From Hyphomicrobiales bacterium (GTDB taxonomy: Bacteria > Pseudomonadota > Alphaproteobacteria > Rhizobiales > Beijerinckiaceae): a DNA stretch of 64,000 nt. Positions 37,074 through 46,003 of this stretch are shown here, piece after piece. Both the position numbers and the translations under genes were made by a program. Where the stretch lies: NCBI GenBank assembly GCA_028869185.1, contig JAGWTA010000012.1, positions 16,486 to 80,485 on the forward strand. Reading direction: 5' to 3'. The stretch's first letter is position 1. The number at the start of each line of letters is the position of its first letter. The notes below the pieces were generated by a model. That model saw only the letters and a list, made by a program, of their open reading frames with translations. It made no database searches and had not been told where the DNA came from.

Positions 37074-38315
37074 TCAGTTCGTGATCTTGGGGGGGCTTGC
37101 AGCGCCAGCGACAGTCGCACTGCATTGCACGCCCTGGATCGTGAAGAACATGTCCTGGGTTTGCCAGGCCGAATCGGCCAGTCCAGCGGCCTTCCAGGCT
37201 GTGTCTTCAAGCGCCCAGTACGTGGTTTTGCCGCACGGGATGAGCGTGGAGACAGAAGGCGTCGTGCCCAGCGGAATTTGGACGGCGCTGGTCGGCGGTT
37301 GCGGAATTGCGCTCTGGCTGACGAAGAGCTGGTTGGATGTCGCCGGATCGTTGGTCGAAAAAACCGTTGGCGGGGCAATCGCGGTGATCGTGTAGGCATA
37401 GCTCGCGCATTTGCCCGATGTCGGATTGCCCGAGGCGTTCAGGCATTGCGGCGACGAAAACGAATCCATGAGATTGTACCAATCCGAATTCTGCAATGAA
37501 CTGTTCGTCGATTTCACGACGGAACCCGACGCAATGCAGGTGATGTTCGTGAGCGGCTTAGTCGGATCGGCGACGTAACCCGGCGCACAGCCTGTCGGCG
37601 AGATGGTCGTCTTGAGATAGACCTTGTCGTAATTCGATCCGAGCGAAACCGCTTGATTGACGACGCCGGACAGATAATTCCCGTTTGAATCGACCAGGCC
37701 GCTCGTGCCGTCCGGATAGGCGATGGCGACGGTGCCTGACCAGCTGGTGAGATCGACGAGCTGGTAAGTATATGTCACCACGGGCGTGTCGGTCGCTGCG
37801 CCCACGGTGTGGACGAACAGCTCGACTTTCTTCCAGTAGAGGCCAGAGGCGCGCGATACGCGGAATTGTGCGCTGCTGGCGGCCGGCGGCGCGGCGCTCG
37901 AGACAGCGGAACTCACGTGAAAAGGCGTCGCCGCCAGCATTTTCGGCAAGAACCGCGGCGTCATCGTTCCAGGCACGGTCGCCTTGTAGATCGCCGGCAT
38001 GGCGCCGCTCTGGGCGGTATATTGAAAGCTGATCGCTTCCGCGCTGACTGCAATGTCCGGAATGTTCGTCAGACGCGACATGATGTTGCGTCGCGCCAGC
38101 GCATCGTTTTGCGCGGTGCTCGTCGCCATTGTCTGCAGCATCGCCGCATCGACGGCGTTCTGGATGTCGGTCCGGCGCACATTGAGCTGAGAGAACTCGA
38201 ACACGGTTCCCGTCATCGCAAGAACGGGCACAGCGGCGACCGCCATGATGACGGCCATGCCGCCGCCGGCGTCAGCGCGGAATTCCGCAAAACGGGACTT
38301 GAGCAAATTGCGCAT
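37074..38315 (-). CDS. TadE/TadG-like pilus assembly protein, orphan
   Basis: A 413-residue protein with a single N-terminal membrane helix preceded by a short basic segment (MRNLLKSRFAEFRADAGG, then the hydrophobic VIMAVAAVPVLAMTG), and then FSQLNVRRTDIQNAVDAAML. This is the TadE/TadG (Flp pilus assembly) type N-terminus. The remaining 350 residues are Ser/Thr/Ala-rich and beta-like, with several cysteines (NITCIASG, CLNASGN, LIPCGKT, GVQCSAT) suggesting an extracytoplasmic location. No tad ATPase, secretin or pilin lies nearby. Start ATG at 38315 is followed directly by the basic segment. Confidence 0.75.
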   Translation of the reverse strand: MRNLLKSRFAEFRADAGGGMAVIMAVAAVPVLAMTGTVFEFSQLNVRRTDIQNAVDAAMLQTMATSTAQNDALARRNIMSRLTNIPDIAVSAEAISFQYTAQSGAMPAIYKATVPGTMTPRFLPKMLAATPFHVSSAVSSAAPPAASSAQFRVSRASGLYWKKVELFVHTVGAATDTPVVTYTYQLVDLTSWSGTVAIAYPDGTSGLVDSNGNYLSGVVNQAVSLGSNYDKVYLKTTISPTGCAPGYVADPTKPLTNITCIASGSVVKSTNSSLQNSDWYNLMDSFSSPQCLNASGNPTSGKCASYAYTITAIAPPTVFSTNDPATSNQLFVSQSAIPQPPTSAVQIPLGTTPSVSTLIPCGKTTYWALEDTAWKAAGLADSAWQTQDMFFTIQGVQCSATVAGAASPPKITN

Positions 38316-38473
38316 GGTCAGGCCGTACAATTTTGGGACAGCGCCCACGTTGAGAACTGACGGCGATTAGGCGAGCGGAATCTTGCCTTCTCTTTAATGC
38401 GATTGCAGAAAGTCGGCTGCGGGCGCGAAATGTGCGACGAATGGAATCTATTAAAGTTTGCAAATCGTAAATT

Positions 38474-40027
38474 TTACGCGCGTTCCCCTCGCGCACGCGA
38501 TTTACGTTTCGTAATCGCATTCCGCAAAATCGACAGGTCGAGGCCCACGATTTTGCCGCCGGCGAAAAACCCGCCAATATAGGCGGCTGCGCCAATGGCG
38601 CCCAGTATGGCGAGCTGCGCCAGCGGAGGCAGTTTGCGCACCAGCGGCTCCACCGGCGCGATCGCCAGACCGAGCGCCGTCGCGCCGCAGGCGGTGGCTG
38701 CAATCATGCGCCCCAGCATGTCGCTTGGCTTCATGTAACCGGCGCGCCACGCCAGAAAAACCAGACTGCCGAAGTTGATCCACGCGCCGATGGCCGTCGC
38801 CAGCGCAAGGCCCGGCGCGCCGAACGACTTGTATAAGGCAAGCTTGATCGCGACATTGATCGCAACCGCCGCCAGCGAGACGATCATCGGCGTTTGCGTG
38901 TCGCCGCGCGCCTGAAAGCTGGCGCGCGCCGAGGCGATCAGCACGACCGCAAGCAGCCCGACGCTGTAGGCTTGCAGCACATCGGCCGAGGCGGCGGCGT
39001 TTTGCGCAGTGAAGGCGCCGCGCAGAAATGCCGCCCGCATGATGAGATCGGGAATGAGCATGAAGGCGACGAAGAACGGCGCGCTGAGCGCGATCGTCAA
39101 CGCCATCGTGCGATTTTGCGCGCGCGCTGCGCCCTCGTCGTCGCCCTTGGCGAATGCGCGGCTCATTTCGGGCAGCAGCACCGTTCCGGCCGCGATGCCG
39201 ATCACGCCGATCGGCAATTGATAGATGCGGTCGGCGTAATAGATCGACGCCGGACCGCCGGTCGGCAGGTAGGAGCCGATGATCGTATCGGCGAAAATCG
39301 CGATCTGAACGCCCGCCGACCCGAGCACGGCCGGCGCAAGCGCCTTGAAGAAATCGGAAATATGTCCGTCCCACTGCGGCCGTGCGGGCAGGGGGCCGAT
39401 GTCGGCGCGCCATGCGGCGATTTCGACCAGCAGGAATTGCAGCACGCCGGAAATGACCACGCCCCAGGCCGCCGCATAGGCGGCGTTGGGAAACAGGAAA
39501 GAAACAGCAAGCGCGGCGATCATCGACAGATTGAGCAGGACGGGCGCGAAGGCGGCGGTCATGAAGCGGCCTTCGGCGTTGAGCGAGCCGCTCTGCAGCG
39601 TCACCAGCGTGATCAGCATCAGATAGGGAAAGGTGATGCGCGTCAGCGAGACGGCGAGATCGAATTTCGCAGGATCCTGACGAAAGCCCGGCGCCAGCAG
39701 GTCGACCATCTGCGGCATGAAAACCAGCGCCAGCGCCAGCAGGACGATCTGCGACAGAAACAGCAGGATATAGACGCGGCCCGAAAACAGGCGCGCTTCC
39801 TGGCGCCCGTCCTGCGCCAGCGTGCGCGTGAACGAGGGAACGAAAGCGGCGTTGAAGGCGCCTTCGCCGAAAATCGCGCGGAAATGATTTGGCAGGCGAA
39901 AAGCGACCGTGAAGGCGTCGGCCATGGCGCCGCCGCCGAGCGCGGCCCCCATCAGAACGTCGCGCGCAAAGCCGGTGATGCGCGACAGCAGCGTCAAACC
40001 GCCGACAGACAGAAGATTGCGGATCAT
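38474..40027 (-). CDS. murJ: Lipid II flippase MurJ
   Basis: A 517-residue polytopic membrane protein of the MOP superfamily with about 14 helices. It opens with the MurJ signature SRITGFARDVLMGAALG, and contains RLPNHFRAIFGEGAFNAAFVP and an inner half-repeat with PTGGPASIYYADRIYQLP. It moves lipid II across the inner membrane for cell-wall synthesis. Its ATG overlaps the stop of the glycosyltransferase by 4 bp (ATGA), so the two genes are coupled. The C-terminus is basic (KRKSRARGER). Confidence 0.95.
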   Translation of the reverse strand: MIRNLLSVGGLTLLSRITGFARDVLMGAALGGGAMADAFTVAFRLPNHFRAIFGEGAFNAAFVPSFTRTLAQDGRQEARLFSGRVYILLFLSQIVLLALALVFMPQMVDLLAPGFRQDPAKFDLAVSLTRITFPYLMLITLVTLQSGSLNAEGRFMTAAFAPVLLNLSMIAALAVSFLFPNAAYAAAWGVVISGVLQFLLVEIAAWRADIGPLPARPQWDGHISDFFKALAPAVLGSAGVQIAIFADTIIGSYLPTGGPASIYYADRIYQLPIGVIGIAAGTVLLPEMSRAFAKGDDEGAARAQNRTMALTIALSAPFFVAFMLIPDLIMRAAFLRGAFTAQNAAASADVLQAYSVGLLAVVLIASARASFQARGDTQTPMIVSLAAVAINVAIKLALYKSFGAPGLALATAIGAWINFGSLVFLAWRAGYMKPSDMLGRMIAATACGATALGLAIAPVEPLVRKLPPLAQLAILGAIGAAAYIGGFFAGGKIVGLDLSILRNAITKRKSRARGERA

Positions 40028-41004
40028 GCGCCGTCCGTCACAGATTGCGCATCGGGCGGGCCCCCCGTCTCGCCGATGCTTTCGGCAACCAGATACAGCG
40101 GGCGTCCCTTCACTTCGGCGAAGATGCGGCCGATATATTCGCCGAGAACGCCGAGCGACAGAAGCTGCACGCCGGCAAAGAACGTGACCGACACGACGAG
40201 CGTCGCAAAGCCGGGCACGTCGACGCCGTAGAGAATGGTCTGTCCGACGAAATAAAGCGCCATCGCCAGCGCGATCACCGAAATCACGACGCCGACGAAG
40301 GTCCAGACCATCAGCGGAATCGTCGAGAAGGACATCAGCCCGTCGAGCGCAAAACGCGTCAGCTTGCTATAGGTGAATTTCGATGTGCCGCTGGCGCGCT
40401 CGGCGACATCGAACGGCACGCCGATCGACTTGAAGCCGATCCAGGCGTACAGGCCTTTCGAGAACCGCGCGCGCTCGCGCATCCTGTTCAGCGCGTTGAC
40501 GGCGACGCGGTCGAGCAGGCGAAAGTCGCCCGCGCCCGGCGGCAGCGCCGTCTCGCCGAAACGGTCGAACAGCCGGTAGAAGCGCTGCGTCAGCGCTTGC
40601 CGCACGCGCGAGTCGCCGGAGCGGCTGCGCCGGACGCCATAAATGTTCTGGTAGCCCTGCCGCCACAGCGCGACCATCTGCTCGATTGTTTCGGGCGGAT
40701 GCTGCAGATCGGAATCCATGATGACCACCGCCGCGCCGCGCGCAGCGTCGAGGCCGGCGGCGATGGCGATTTCCTTCCCGAAGTTGCGGCTGAAGGACAG
40801 GCCGCGCACGCGGGGATCGGCTGCATGCGCGGCGCGTATATGTCCCAGCGTGCCGTCCTGCGAGCCGTCGTCGACGAGGATGATTTCGTAAGGCAGGCCG
40901 CAGCGTTCCAGCACCGGCCTCAGCCGCGCCAGCAACGGGTCGATATTCTCCGCCTCGTTGAAAACGGGCGCGACGACCGTCAATTGCGGCGCCGGTTCGG
41001 CCAA
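40024..41004 (-). CDS. Family 2 glycosyltransferase, ArnC/GtrB-like
   Basis: A 326-residue inner-membrane enzyme. The GT-A domain begins LTVVAPVFNEAENID; EIILVDDGSQDGT and IMDSDLQHPPETI carry the nucleotide/metal-binding Asp motifs; two C-terminal membrane helices (about 235-300) follow. Relatives move a sugar to undecaprenyl or dolichyl phosphate. The start appears to be TTG at 41004 with GGAGCG upstream, because no ATG occurs in frame between it and the divergent gene. Overlap with murJ suggests a linked role in lipid-carrier traffic; the sugar is unknown. Confidence 0.9.
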   Translation of the reverse strand: MAEPAPQLTVVAPVFNEAENIDPLLARLRPVLERCGLPYEIILVDDGSQDGTLGHIRAAHAADPRVRGLSFSRNFGKEIAIAAGLDAARGAAVVIMDSDLQHPPETIEQMVALWRQGYQNIYGVRRSRSGDSRVRQALTQRFYRLFDRFGETALPPGAGDFRLLDRVAVNALNRMRERARFSKGLYAWIGFKSIGVPFDVAERASGTSKFTYSKLTRFALDGLMSFSTIPLMVWTFVGVVISVIALAMALYFVGQTILYGVDVPGFATLVVSVTFFAGVQLLSLGVLGEYIGRIFAEVKGRPLYLVAESIGETGGPPDAQSVTDGA

Positions 41005-41112
41005 TTTTCGCTCCTGTTCGCAGGAATGCTGTAGGCGGCGGCGCAAGAATGCGCAAGAACGGTTCGGCGGCGCCACACGCAAACCCGCCGCTTTCGCCGT
41101 CCAGGACCAGCC

Positions 41113-41952
41113 ATGCCGCAGCAATTCGCCTTCACGCTTTGCGCCGACGATTACGGCATGACGCCCGCCGTCAGCGCGGGCATTCTCGAGGCGGCCGCGG
41201 CCGGCCGCATCAGTTGCGCGTCGGCCATGGCCAATATGGCGGATTGGCCGCGCGCCGCCGCCGCCTGGCGCGCCGCCGCGCCCCGCGCAAGCCTTGGCCT
41301 GCATTTCAATCTGACGCTCGCTGCGCCGCTTGCGCCCATGCCCGCCCTCGCGCCGGGCGGGGGGCTTCCGGCGCTGCCCGCCATCGCGGCTGCCGCGCTG
41401 CGCAGCGCATTGCCGCTGGCCGAAATCGAAGCGGAGGCGGGCCGGCAGATCGACGCCTTCCGGCAGGCGTTCGGCGCCGATCCCGCCCATATCGACGGGC
41501 ACCAGCACGTGCATGCGCTTCCGGGCGTGCGCCGCGCGTTTTTTGCAGCCTTGCGCCGGGCTGGATTGCAGGGCGTTTTGCTGCGCGACAGTTCAGACCG
41601 GCCCGCGCGCATCGCCCGGCGCAAGGCGCTCGCCGCCAAGGCGATGCAGGTGAATGCATTGACCTTTGGTTTTCGCGCGGCCGCGCGCAAGGCGGGCTTT
41701 GCGCTCAACGATGGTTTCGCCGGCTATTCCTCGTTCGCTGCGCAAGCCGTGGGCGCCGAACTTTTCGGCTCGTATCTGATCGCGCCGGGCCCGCGCCATC
41801 TCGTCATGTGCCATCCCGGCCATATCGACGAGGCGCTGCGTCGCCTCGATCCTGTTGTCGATTCGCGCCCGGCCGAACTCGCATTTCTGCTCTCTCCGCA
41901 ATTTTTGGACCTGTTGACGGCGCGCGGGGCGCGTCTTTCGCCGTCTGGTTAA
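41113..41952 (+). CDS. YdjC/ChbG-type polysaccharide deacetylase (HpnK-like)
   Basis: A 279-residue enzyme of the YdjC family. Asp12-Asp13 in LCADDYGMT, His64 in GLHFNLT and HIDGHQHVH (about 135-143) form the expected metal-binding and catalytic sites of this N-deacetylase group. In hopanoid producers a similar protein (HpnK) is part of the hopanoid locus, but no other hpn gene is in the window, so that name is not assigned. Divergent from the glycosyltransferase-murJ pair with about 108 bp between starts, suggesting a shared control region. ATG at 41113. Confidence 0.85.
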   Translation: MPQQFAFTLCADDYGMTPAVSAGILEAAAAGRISCASAMANMADWPRAAAAWRAAAPRASLGLHFNLTLAAPLAPMPALAPGGGLPALPAIAAAALRSALPLAEIEAEAGRQIDAFRQAFGADPAHIDGHQHVHALPGVRRAFFAALRRAGLQGVLLRDSSDRPARIARRKALAAKAMQVNALTFGFRAAARKAGFALNDGFAGYSSFAAQAVGAELFGSYLIAPGPRHLVMCHPGHIDEALRRLDPVVDSRPAELAFLLSPQFLDLLTARGARLSPSG

Positions 41953-42021
41953 GGCGGTCTTAACTCCGCCGGCGCAAAACTGAATGCGCCGCATCTTGCG
42001 CGGCCCGCCGGTTGTCGCTTC

Positions 42022-43620
42022 ATGTCCTTTGCCGCAAAATTTCTCGCCCGCAATCCCGGCGCCGCTTCGGCGTCCGCCCCGCGCATTTCCTCGCTGCGCA
42101 ATTCGGTGACGCTAGTCGCCACGGGCTTTGTCGGCGCTCTTGCCGTCACCGCCGCGCTGGCCTTTGGCTGGCGCAACTGGACGCATGCGCGCGAAAATTT
42201 CGCGGCGGAAATCGCCCGCAGCGCCGAGATGGTCGGGCCGGCCCTGGCGGCGGCGCCAGACGCCGCAACCGCGCGGCGGCTGCTTGATGGCTTTGTCTCC
42301 GCTTCTCTGGCTGATCGCGCCGTGCTGGTTGCGCCCGGCGGGGAGATCGTGGCGAGCGCGGGCGTCGACGCCGCGCAGGCGAAATATCTGCTGGCTCAGG
42401 CCGGCGATGGCGACGTCATCGTGCGGCCGACGCCCAATGGCGGGCGCATCGCCTTTCACGCCGATTTCGGCGCCGTGGACAAGGCCGCGCTGAACGAATT
42501 GCTGGTCGCGCTGGGCGTGGGCCTGCTGACCGTCGCCGGCGTCGCGGCGGCGCTTCATCAATTGATCGGCCGCGTGGTTGGGCCTATCGACCGCCTGACC
42601 GAAACCATGCGGACGCTGCGCGACGGCGACCTCAACGTGCACGTGCCGCATCAAAAGCGCTCGGACGAGGTCGGCGAGCTTGCCCGCGCCATCGAGTTTT
42701 TCAAACAAAGCCTGCTCGACCGCGGCGCGTTGCAGAATGCAGCCGAGGACAAGCGCGCCGAGGAAGCCGCGCGCAGCGATCTGCTCGAACGGCTGATCGG
42801 AGAATTCCGCACCAACGTGCGCGGCGTTTTGCAGAATGTCGATGCGCAAAGCGATCAGATGGCCCTGGCCGCCGACAGCCTTTCGGCCATCGCGCGCCAG
42901 TCCAATGAACGCGCCGGCCGGGTCGCCGCAGGCGCCCAGGAAGCATCCAACAATTTCGCGGTCGTCGCGCACGCCTCCGAGGAATTGTTCCAGTCCATCG
43001 CGGAAATCGAGACGCAGATCGTGCGCGCGCGCCAGCATGTTCAAGATGCGGCCGCGACGACGGTCGACACGACGACGACTATCGCCGGTCTTGCGCAAAA
43101 GGCCAATTCCATTGGCGAAATCGTCACGCTCATTCAGGCGATCGCCGGCCAGACCAACCTTCTGGCGCTCAACGCCACCATCGAGGCGGCGCGCGCGGGG
43201 GCCGCGGGCAGGGGCTTTGCCGTCGTCGCGCAGGAAGTGAAGGCCCTCGCCAACCAGACAGCGCACGCAACCGACCGCATCGCCGAATATGTCGACGCGA
43301 TCCAGCAGGCGACGCAAAGCTCGGTCAACGCCATCGCGTCCATCGCGACGAAAATGAAACAGGCGGAAAACTTTACGGCCTCCATTGCCGTCGCGGTCGA
43401 ACAGCAGGGCGCCGCCACCAACGAAATCGCCCGCTCCATCGGGGAGGCCGCGCGCGGCGCGACCGACATTGCCACGACGATGGGCGGCCTGAAATCTTCG
43501 GTCAGCGAGACCGATCAATCGGCGGCGCAGGTCCATCAGGCCGCCGGCGACATGGCGTCCGAATCGCGCCGCATGAACGAGGCGGTCGAAGCCTTCCTGC
43601 GCAGGGTTGCGAGCGCCTGA
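42022..43620 (+). CDS. Methyl-accepting chemotaxis protein
   Basis: A 532-residue receptor. One membrane helix near 30-50, a periplasmic region of about 110 residues, a second helix near 165-188, a HAMP domain (about 190-240, with [20 protein letters not shown]) and a signalling domain. The signalling tip contains [20 protein letters not shown], split around the hairpin, where it docks CheA and CheW. The ligand domain has no recognisable fold. No che genes are adjacent, so it is an orphan receptor. ATG at 42022. Confidence 0.95.
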   Translation: MSFAAKFLARNPGAASASAPRISSLRNSVTLVATGFVGALAVTAALAFGWRNWTHARENFAAEIARSAEMVGPALAAAPDAATARRLLDGFVSASLADRAVLVAPGGEIVASAGVDAAQAKYLLAQAGDGDVIVRPTPNGGRIAFHADFGAVDKAALNELLVALGVGLLTVAGVAAALHQLIGRVVGPIDRLTETMRTLRDGDLNVHVPHQKRSDEVGELARAIEFFKQSLLDRGALQNAAEDKRAEEAARSDLLERLIGEFRTNVRGVLQNVDAQSDQMALAADSLSAIARQSNERAGRVAAGAQEASNNFAVVAHASEELFQSIAEIETQIVRARQHVQDAAATTVDTTTTIAGLAQKANSIGEIVTLIQAIAGQTNLLALNATIEAARAGAAGRGFAVVAQEVKALANQTAHATDRIAEYVDAIQQATQSSVNAIASIATKMKQAENFTASIAVAVEQQGAATNEIARSIGEAARGATDIATTMGGLKSSVSETDQSAAQVHQAAGDMASESRRMNEAVEAFLRRVASA

Positions 43621-43706
43621 GGCGCGACGGCGCCGTCAGGGAAACCTTCTCTCAACATTTTGCTTTCATCATCACGCTCCGTCTTTGGGGACGCGGGACG
43701 ATTTCG

Positions 43707-45164
43707 ATGTTTGCATTTTTGACGACGAAACTGCGCGCGATGCGCGCCAGCGCCTCCGGTTCGGCGGCGCTGATGTTCGCTTTTGCCTCTCTGGCCCTTG
43801 TCACGATGGTCGCGGTGGCGATCGATTTCAGTCAGATGCAGAAGACCAAAGCAAAGGTTCAGGCGGCGCTGGACGCCGCCGCGCTCGCGGCGGCCAACGG
43901 CAGCGTCATCAATGCATCCAACACGCTCGCACAACAGCAGGCCGCCTCCGCCGCCGTCGCGCAACGCGTTTTCGCCGCGCAACTGCCCGGGGAGGTCACG
44001 ACGGTGAGCCCGCTCTCCGTGCAGGTGACCAAGCCGAGCAACGCTTATCAGGTCGCCTTGTCCTATCAGGGCCTTGCGCCGCAGACCTTCGCGCGCATTC
44101 TCCATTTCAACGCGCCTGTCGGCGGCAAAGCCGTCGCCAGCTATACGCCGGGCGGCGCGGCCTTCGTGAACATCTATATTCTGGTGGACGTCTCGACATC
44201 CATGGGGCTCGGCGCGGACGCAACCGATCAAAGCAACATGGTCAACGATACGCAGATCAATTGCGCGATCGCCTGCCACGGATCGGGATCGGGGACGGAT
44301 ACGATCGCCATCGCCAAGAGCAAGGGCTACACGTTGCGCATCGACATCGTGCGCAATGCGATCCAGACAGCGATACAGCAGGCGCAGGCGACAGCGCTCG
44401 CCTCCGGCGCGACGATCCAGATCGGCATCTACACATTCGCCGATACGTTCAACACGCTGGCGCCGCTCTCGACGAATTACGGCGCGCTTCTGACGAGCGC
44501 CGCAAATCTCGACATCGCCACCTATGATTCGGGCTCATCGCAGGGCTATGCGCTCAAACAGCTGAACGCAATCATTCAGGCCAATGGCGCAGGCTCGGGC
44601 GCAACCGCCAGCACGCCGGCGTCGTTTGTGATGTTGCTGACGGACGGCGTGGCCAACGCCACCGACAATCAGGCGGGCAACGTGTGGACGACATCGGGCA
44701 ACGCCATGCCGGCCTATACGGGCGGCGCCTGCTGGCCGGGTCAATCGCTGCCCGCCGACACCGGGCCTTATTTCGGCCCTTCCGGCGCGCCCGTCTCCGG
44801 CGCCTGCGTGCCAAATCCCTATCAGGCTTCGCCCGCGCATCTGGGCGACAACGAGATGCAGATTTCTCCGCTTGATCCCGGCTATTGCGCGGCGACCAAG
44901 GCGCTGAACGTCACGCTGATGACGCTCTACACGACCTACGTTCTCACGCCTGCCTATACCGGTTCGGCGACCGATGCGCTGACCGGCGACTGGCGCTATC
45001 CCTACATCCAGCAATATGTGATTCCGAAAATCGCCCCTGCGATGCAGGCCTGCGCCTCGGGATCGAGCAACGCGTTTGTCGCGTCCGACTCCGCAAGCAT
45101 AAAGAGCGCTGTCGCCGCGATGACGAACAGCGCTCTTTCCTCGATACCCAAACTCACCCGCTGA
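43707..45164 (+). CDS. TadG-like pilus assembly protein with von Willebrand A domain
   Basis: A 485-residue protein. The N-terminal GSAALMFAFASLALVTMVAV is a TadE/TadG-type membrane segment, followed by MQKTKAKVQAALDAAALAAA. A vWA domain starts near 155; its metal-ion adhesion motif DVSTS is at 161-165. In TadG this domain lies outside the inner membrane and takes part in Flp pilus assembly. No tad operon is in the window; a second TadE/G-like orphan is at 37074-38315. An 11-bp perfect inverted repeat occurs within its last codons (45101-45138). Confidence 0.85.
   Translation: MFAFLTTKLRAMRASASGSAALMFAFASLALVTMVAVAIDFSQMQKTKAKVQAALDAAALAAANGSVINASNTLAQQQAASAAVAQRVFAAQLPGEVTTVSPLSVQVTKPSNAYQVALSYQGLAPQTFARILHFNAPVGGKAVASYTPGGAAFVNIYILVDVSTSMGLGADATDQSNMVNDTQINCAIACHGSGSGTDTIAIAKSKGYTLRIDIVRNAIQTAIQQAQATALASGATIQIGIYTFADTFNTLAPLSTNYGALLTSAANLDIATYDSGSSQGYALKQLNAIIQANGAGSGATASTPASFVMLLTDGVANATDNQAGNVWTTSGNAMPAYTGGACWPGQSLPADTGPYFGPSGAPVSGACVPNPYQASPAHLGDNEMQISPLDPGYCAATKALNVTLMTLYTTYVLTPAYTGSATDALTGDWRYPYIQQYVIPKIAPAMQACASGSSNAFVASDSASIKSAVAAMTNSALSSIPKLTR
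45101..45138 (+). other. 11-bp perfect inverted repeat at the 3' end of tadG-like gene
   Basis: AAAGAGCGCTG at 45101-45111 pairs perfectly with CAGCGCTCTTT at 45128-45138 over a 16-nt loop. It lies inside the coding sequence about 25 bases before the stop codon. Only two T residues beyond the stem follow, so it is not a standard terminator; it may fold in the mRNA. Confidence 0.6.
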
Positions 45165-45179
45165 GCGGGCGGTTCAGCC

Positions 45180-45782
45180 TCAGCCGCGGGCCTTGGCGAA
45201 CATTTCCTCGGCGTATTCCCAGTTCACGAGATGGTCGAGGAACGCCTTGATGTAGTCGGGGCGACGGTTGCGGTAGTCGATGTAGTAGGAGTGCTCCCAC
45301 ACGTCGCAGCCCAGAATGGGCTTGGCGCCGTGCACGAGCGGATTTTCGCCGTTCGGCGTTTTCATGACGACGGCCTTGCCGTCCTTGAGGGCGAGCCAGG
45401 CCCAGCCCGAGCCGAACTGGCCGACGCCGGCGGCGACGAATTCTTCCTTCATCTTGTCGACCGAGCCCAGACCGTCGACGATCGCCTTTTCCAGCGCGCC
45501 GGGAATCTTGGAGCCGCCGCCATTGGGCTTCATCCATTTCCAGAAATGCAGGTGGTTGTAATGCTGGGCGGCGTTGTTGAAGAGCGGCGCGTTCTTGCCG
45601 AAGGAGCCGACGACGACCTCCTCCAGCGATTTGCCGGCGAATTCGCCCGTCGCGGTCAGTTCGTTGGTCTTGTCGACATAAGCCTTGTGATGCTTGTCGT
45701 GATGATATTCCAGCGTTTCCTTGGACATATAGGGCTGAAGCGCCTCATAGGCGTAAGGAAGCTGCGGCAATGTGAAAGACAT
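45180..45782 (-). CDS. sodB: Superoxide dismutase (Fe/Mn family)
   Basis: A 200-residue enzyme of the iron/manganese family that turns superoxide into hydrogen peroxide and oxygen. The metal ligands are His27, His77, Asp160 and His164 (the last two in LGCDVWEHSYYIDYRN). GSGWAWLAL and FNNAAQHYNHLHFW are typical of the Fe type, but metal choice cannot be read with certainty. There is no signal peptide, so it acts in the cytoplasm. The ATG at 45782 follows GGGAGA. It converges with the TadG-like gene at a 15-bp gap. Confidence 0.95.
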   Translation of the reverse strand: MSFTLPQLPYAYEALQPYMSKETLEYHHDKHHKAYVDKTNELTATGEFAGKSLEEVVVGSFGKNAPLFNNAAQHYNHLHFWKWMKPNGGGSKIPGALEKAIVDGLGSVDKMKEEFVAAGVGQFGSGWAWLALKDGKAVVMKTPNGENPLVHGAKPILGCDVWEHSYYIDYRNRRPDYIKAFLDHLVNWEYAEEMFAKARG

Positions 45783-46003
45783 GAGTTTCTCCCGAAAAAG
45801 GGGCCGCGCCGGGTCGTGGGATTCCGGACGCAACCAATGGCCTCGGCCCGCTGGCGCGGCCCGGACTCTGCGCCAAATCATACAGACATGAGGCTCTCTG
45901 TCGACGCTTTTGCAGTCCCGGTTTTGCCGTTTTTGCGCTTTCTGCAGAATTTATTATCCTTAAGGGCTTATATCCTTGCGCGTGTAGTTCCGAGGGCCCG
46001 CTG

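Noticed and set aside
41113..41952. Naming the YdjC protein hpnK
   Set aside because: The fold fits, but no other hopanoid gene is in the window, so only the family is claimed.
43621..43634. Short GGCGC/GCGCC hairpin after the chemotaxis receptor gene
   Set aside because: Stem of five bases without a T-run; too weak to call a terminator.
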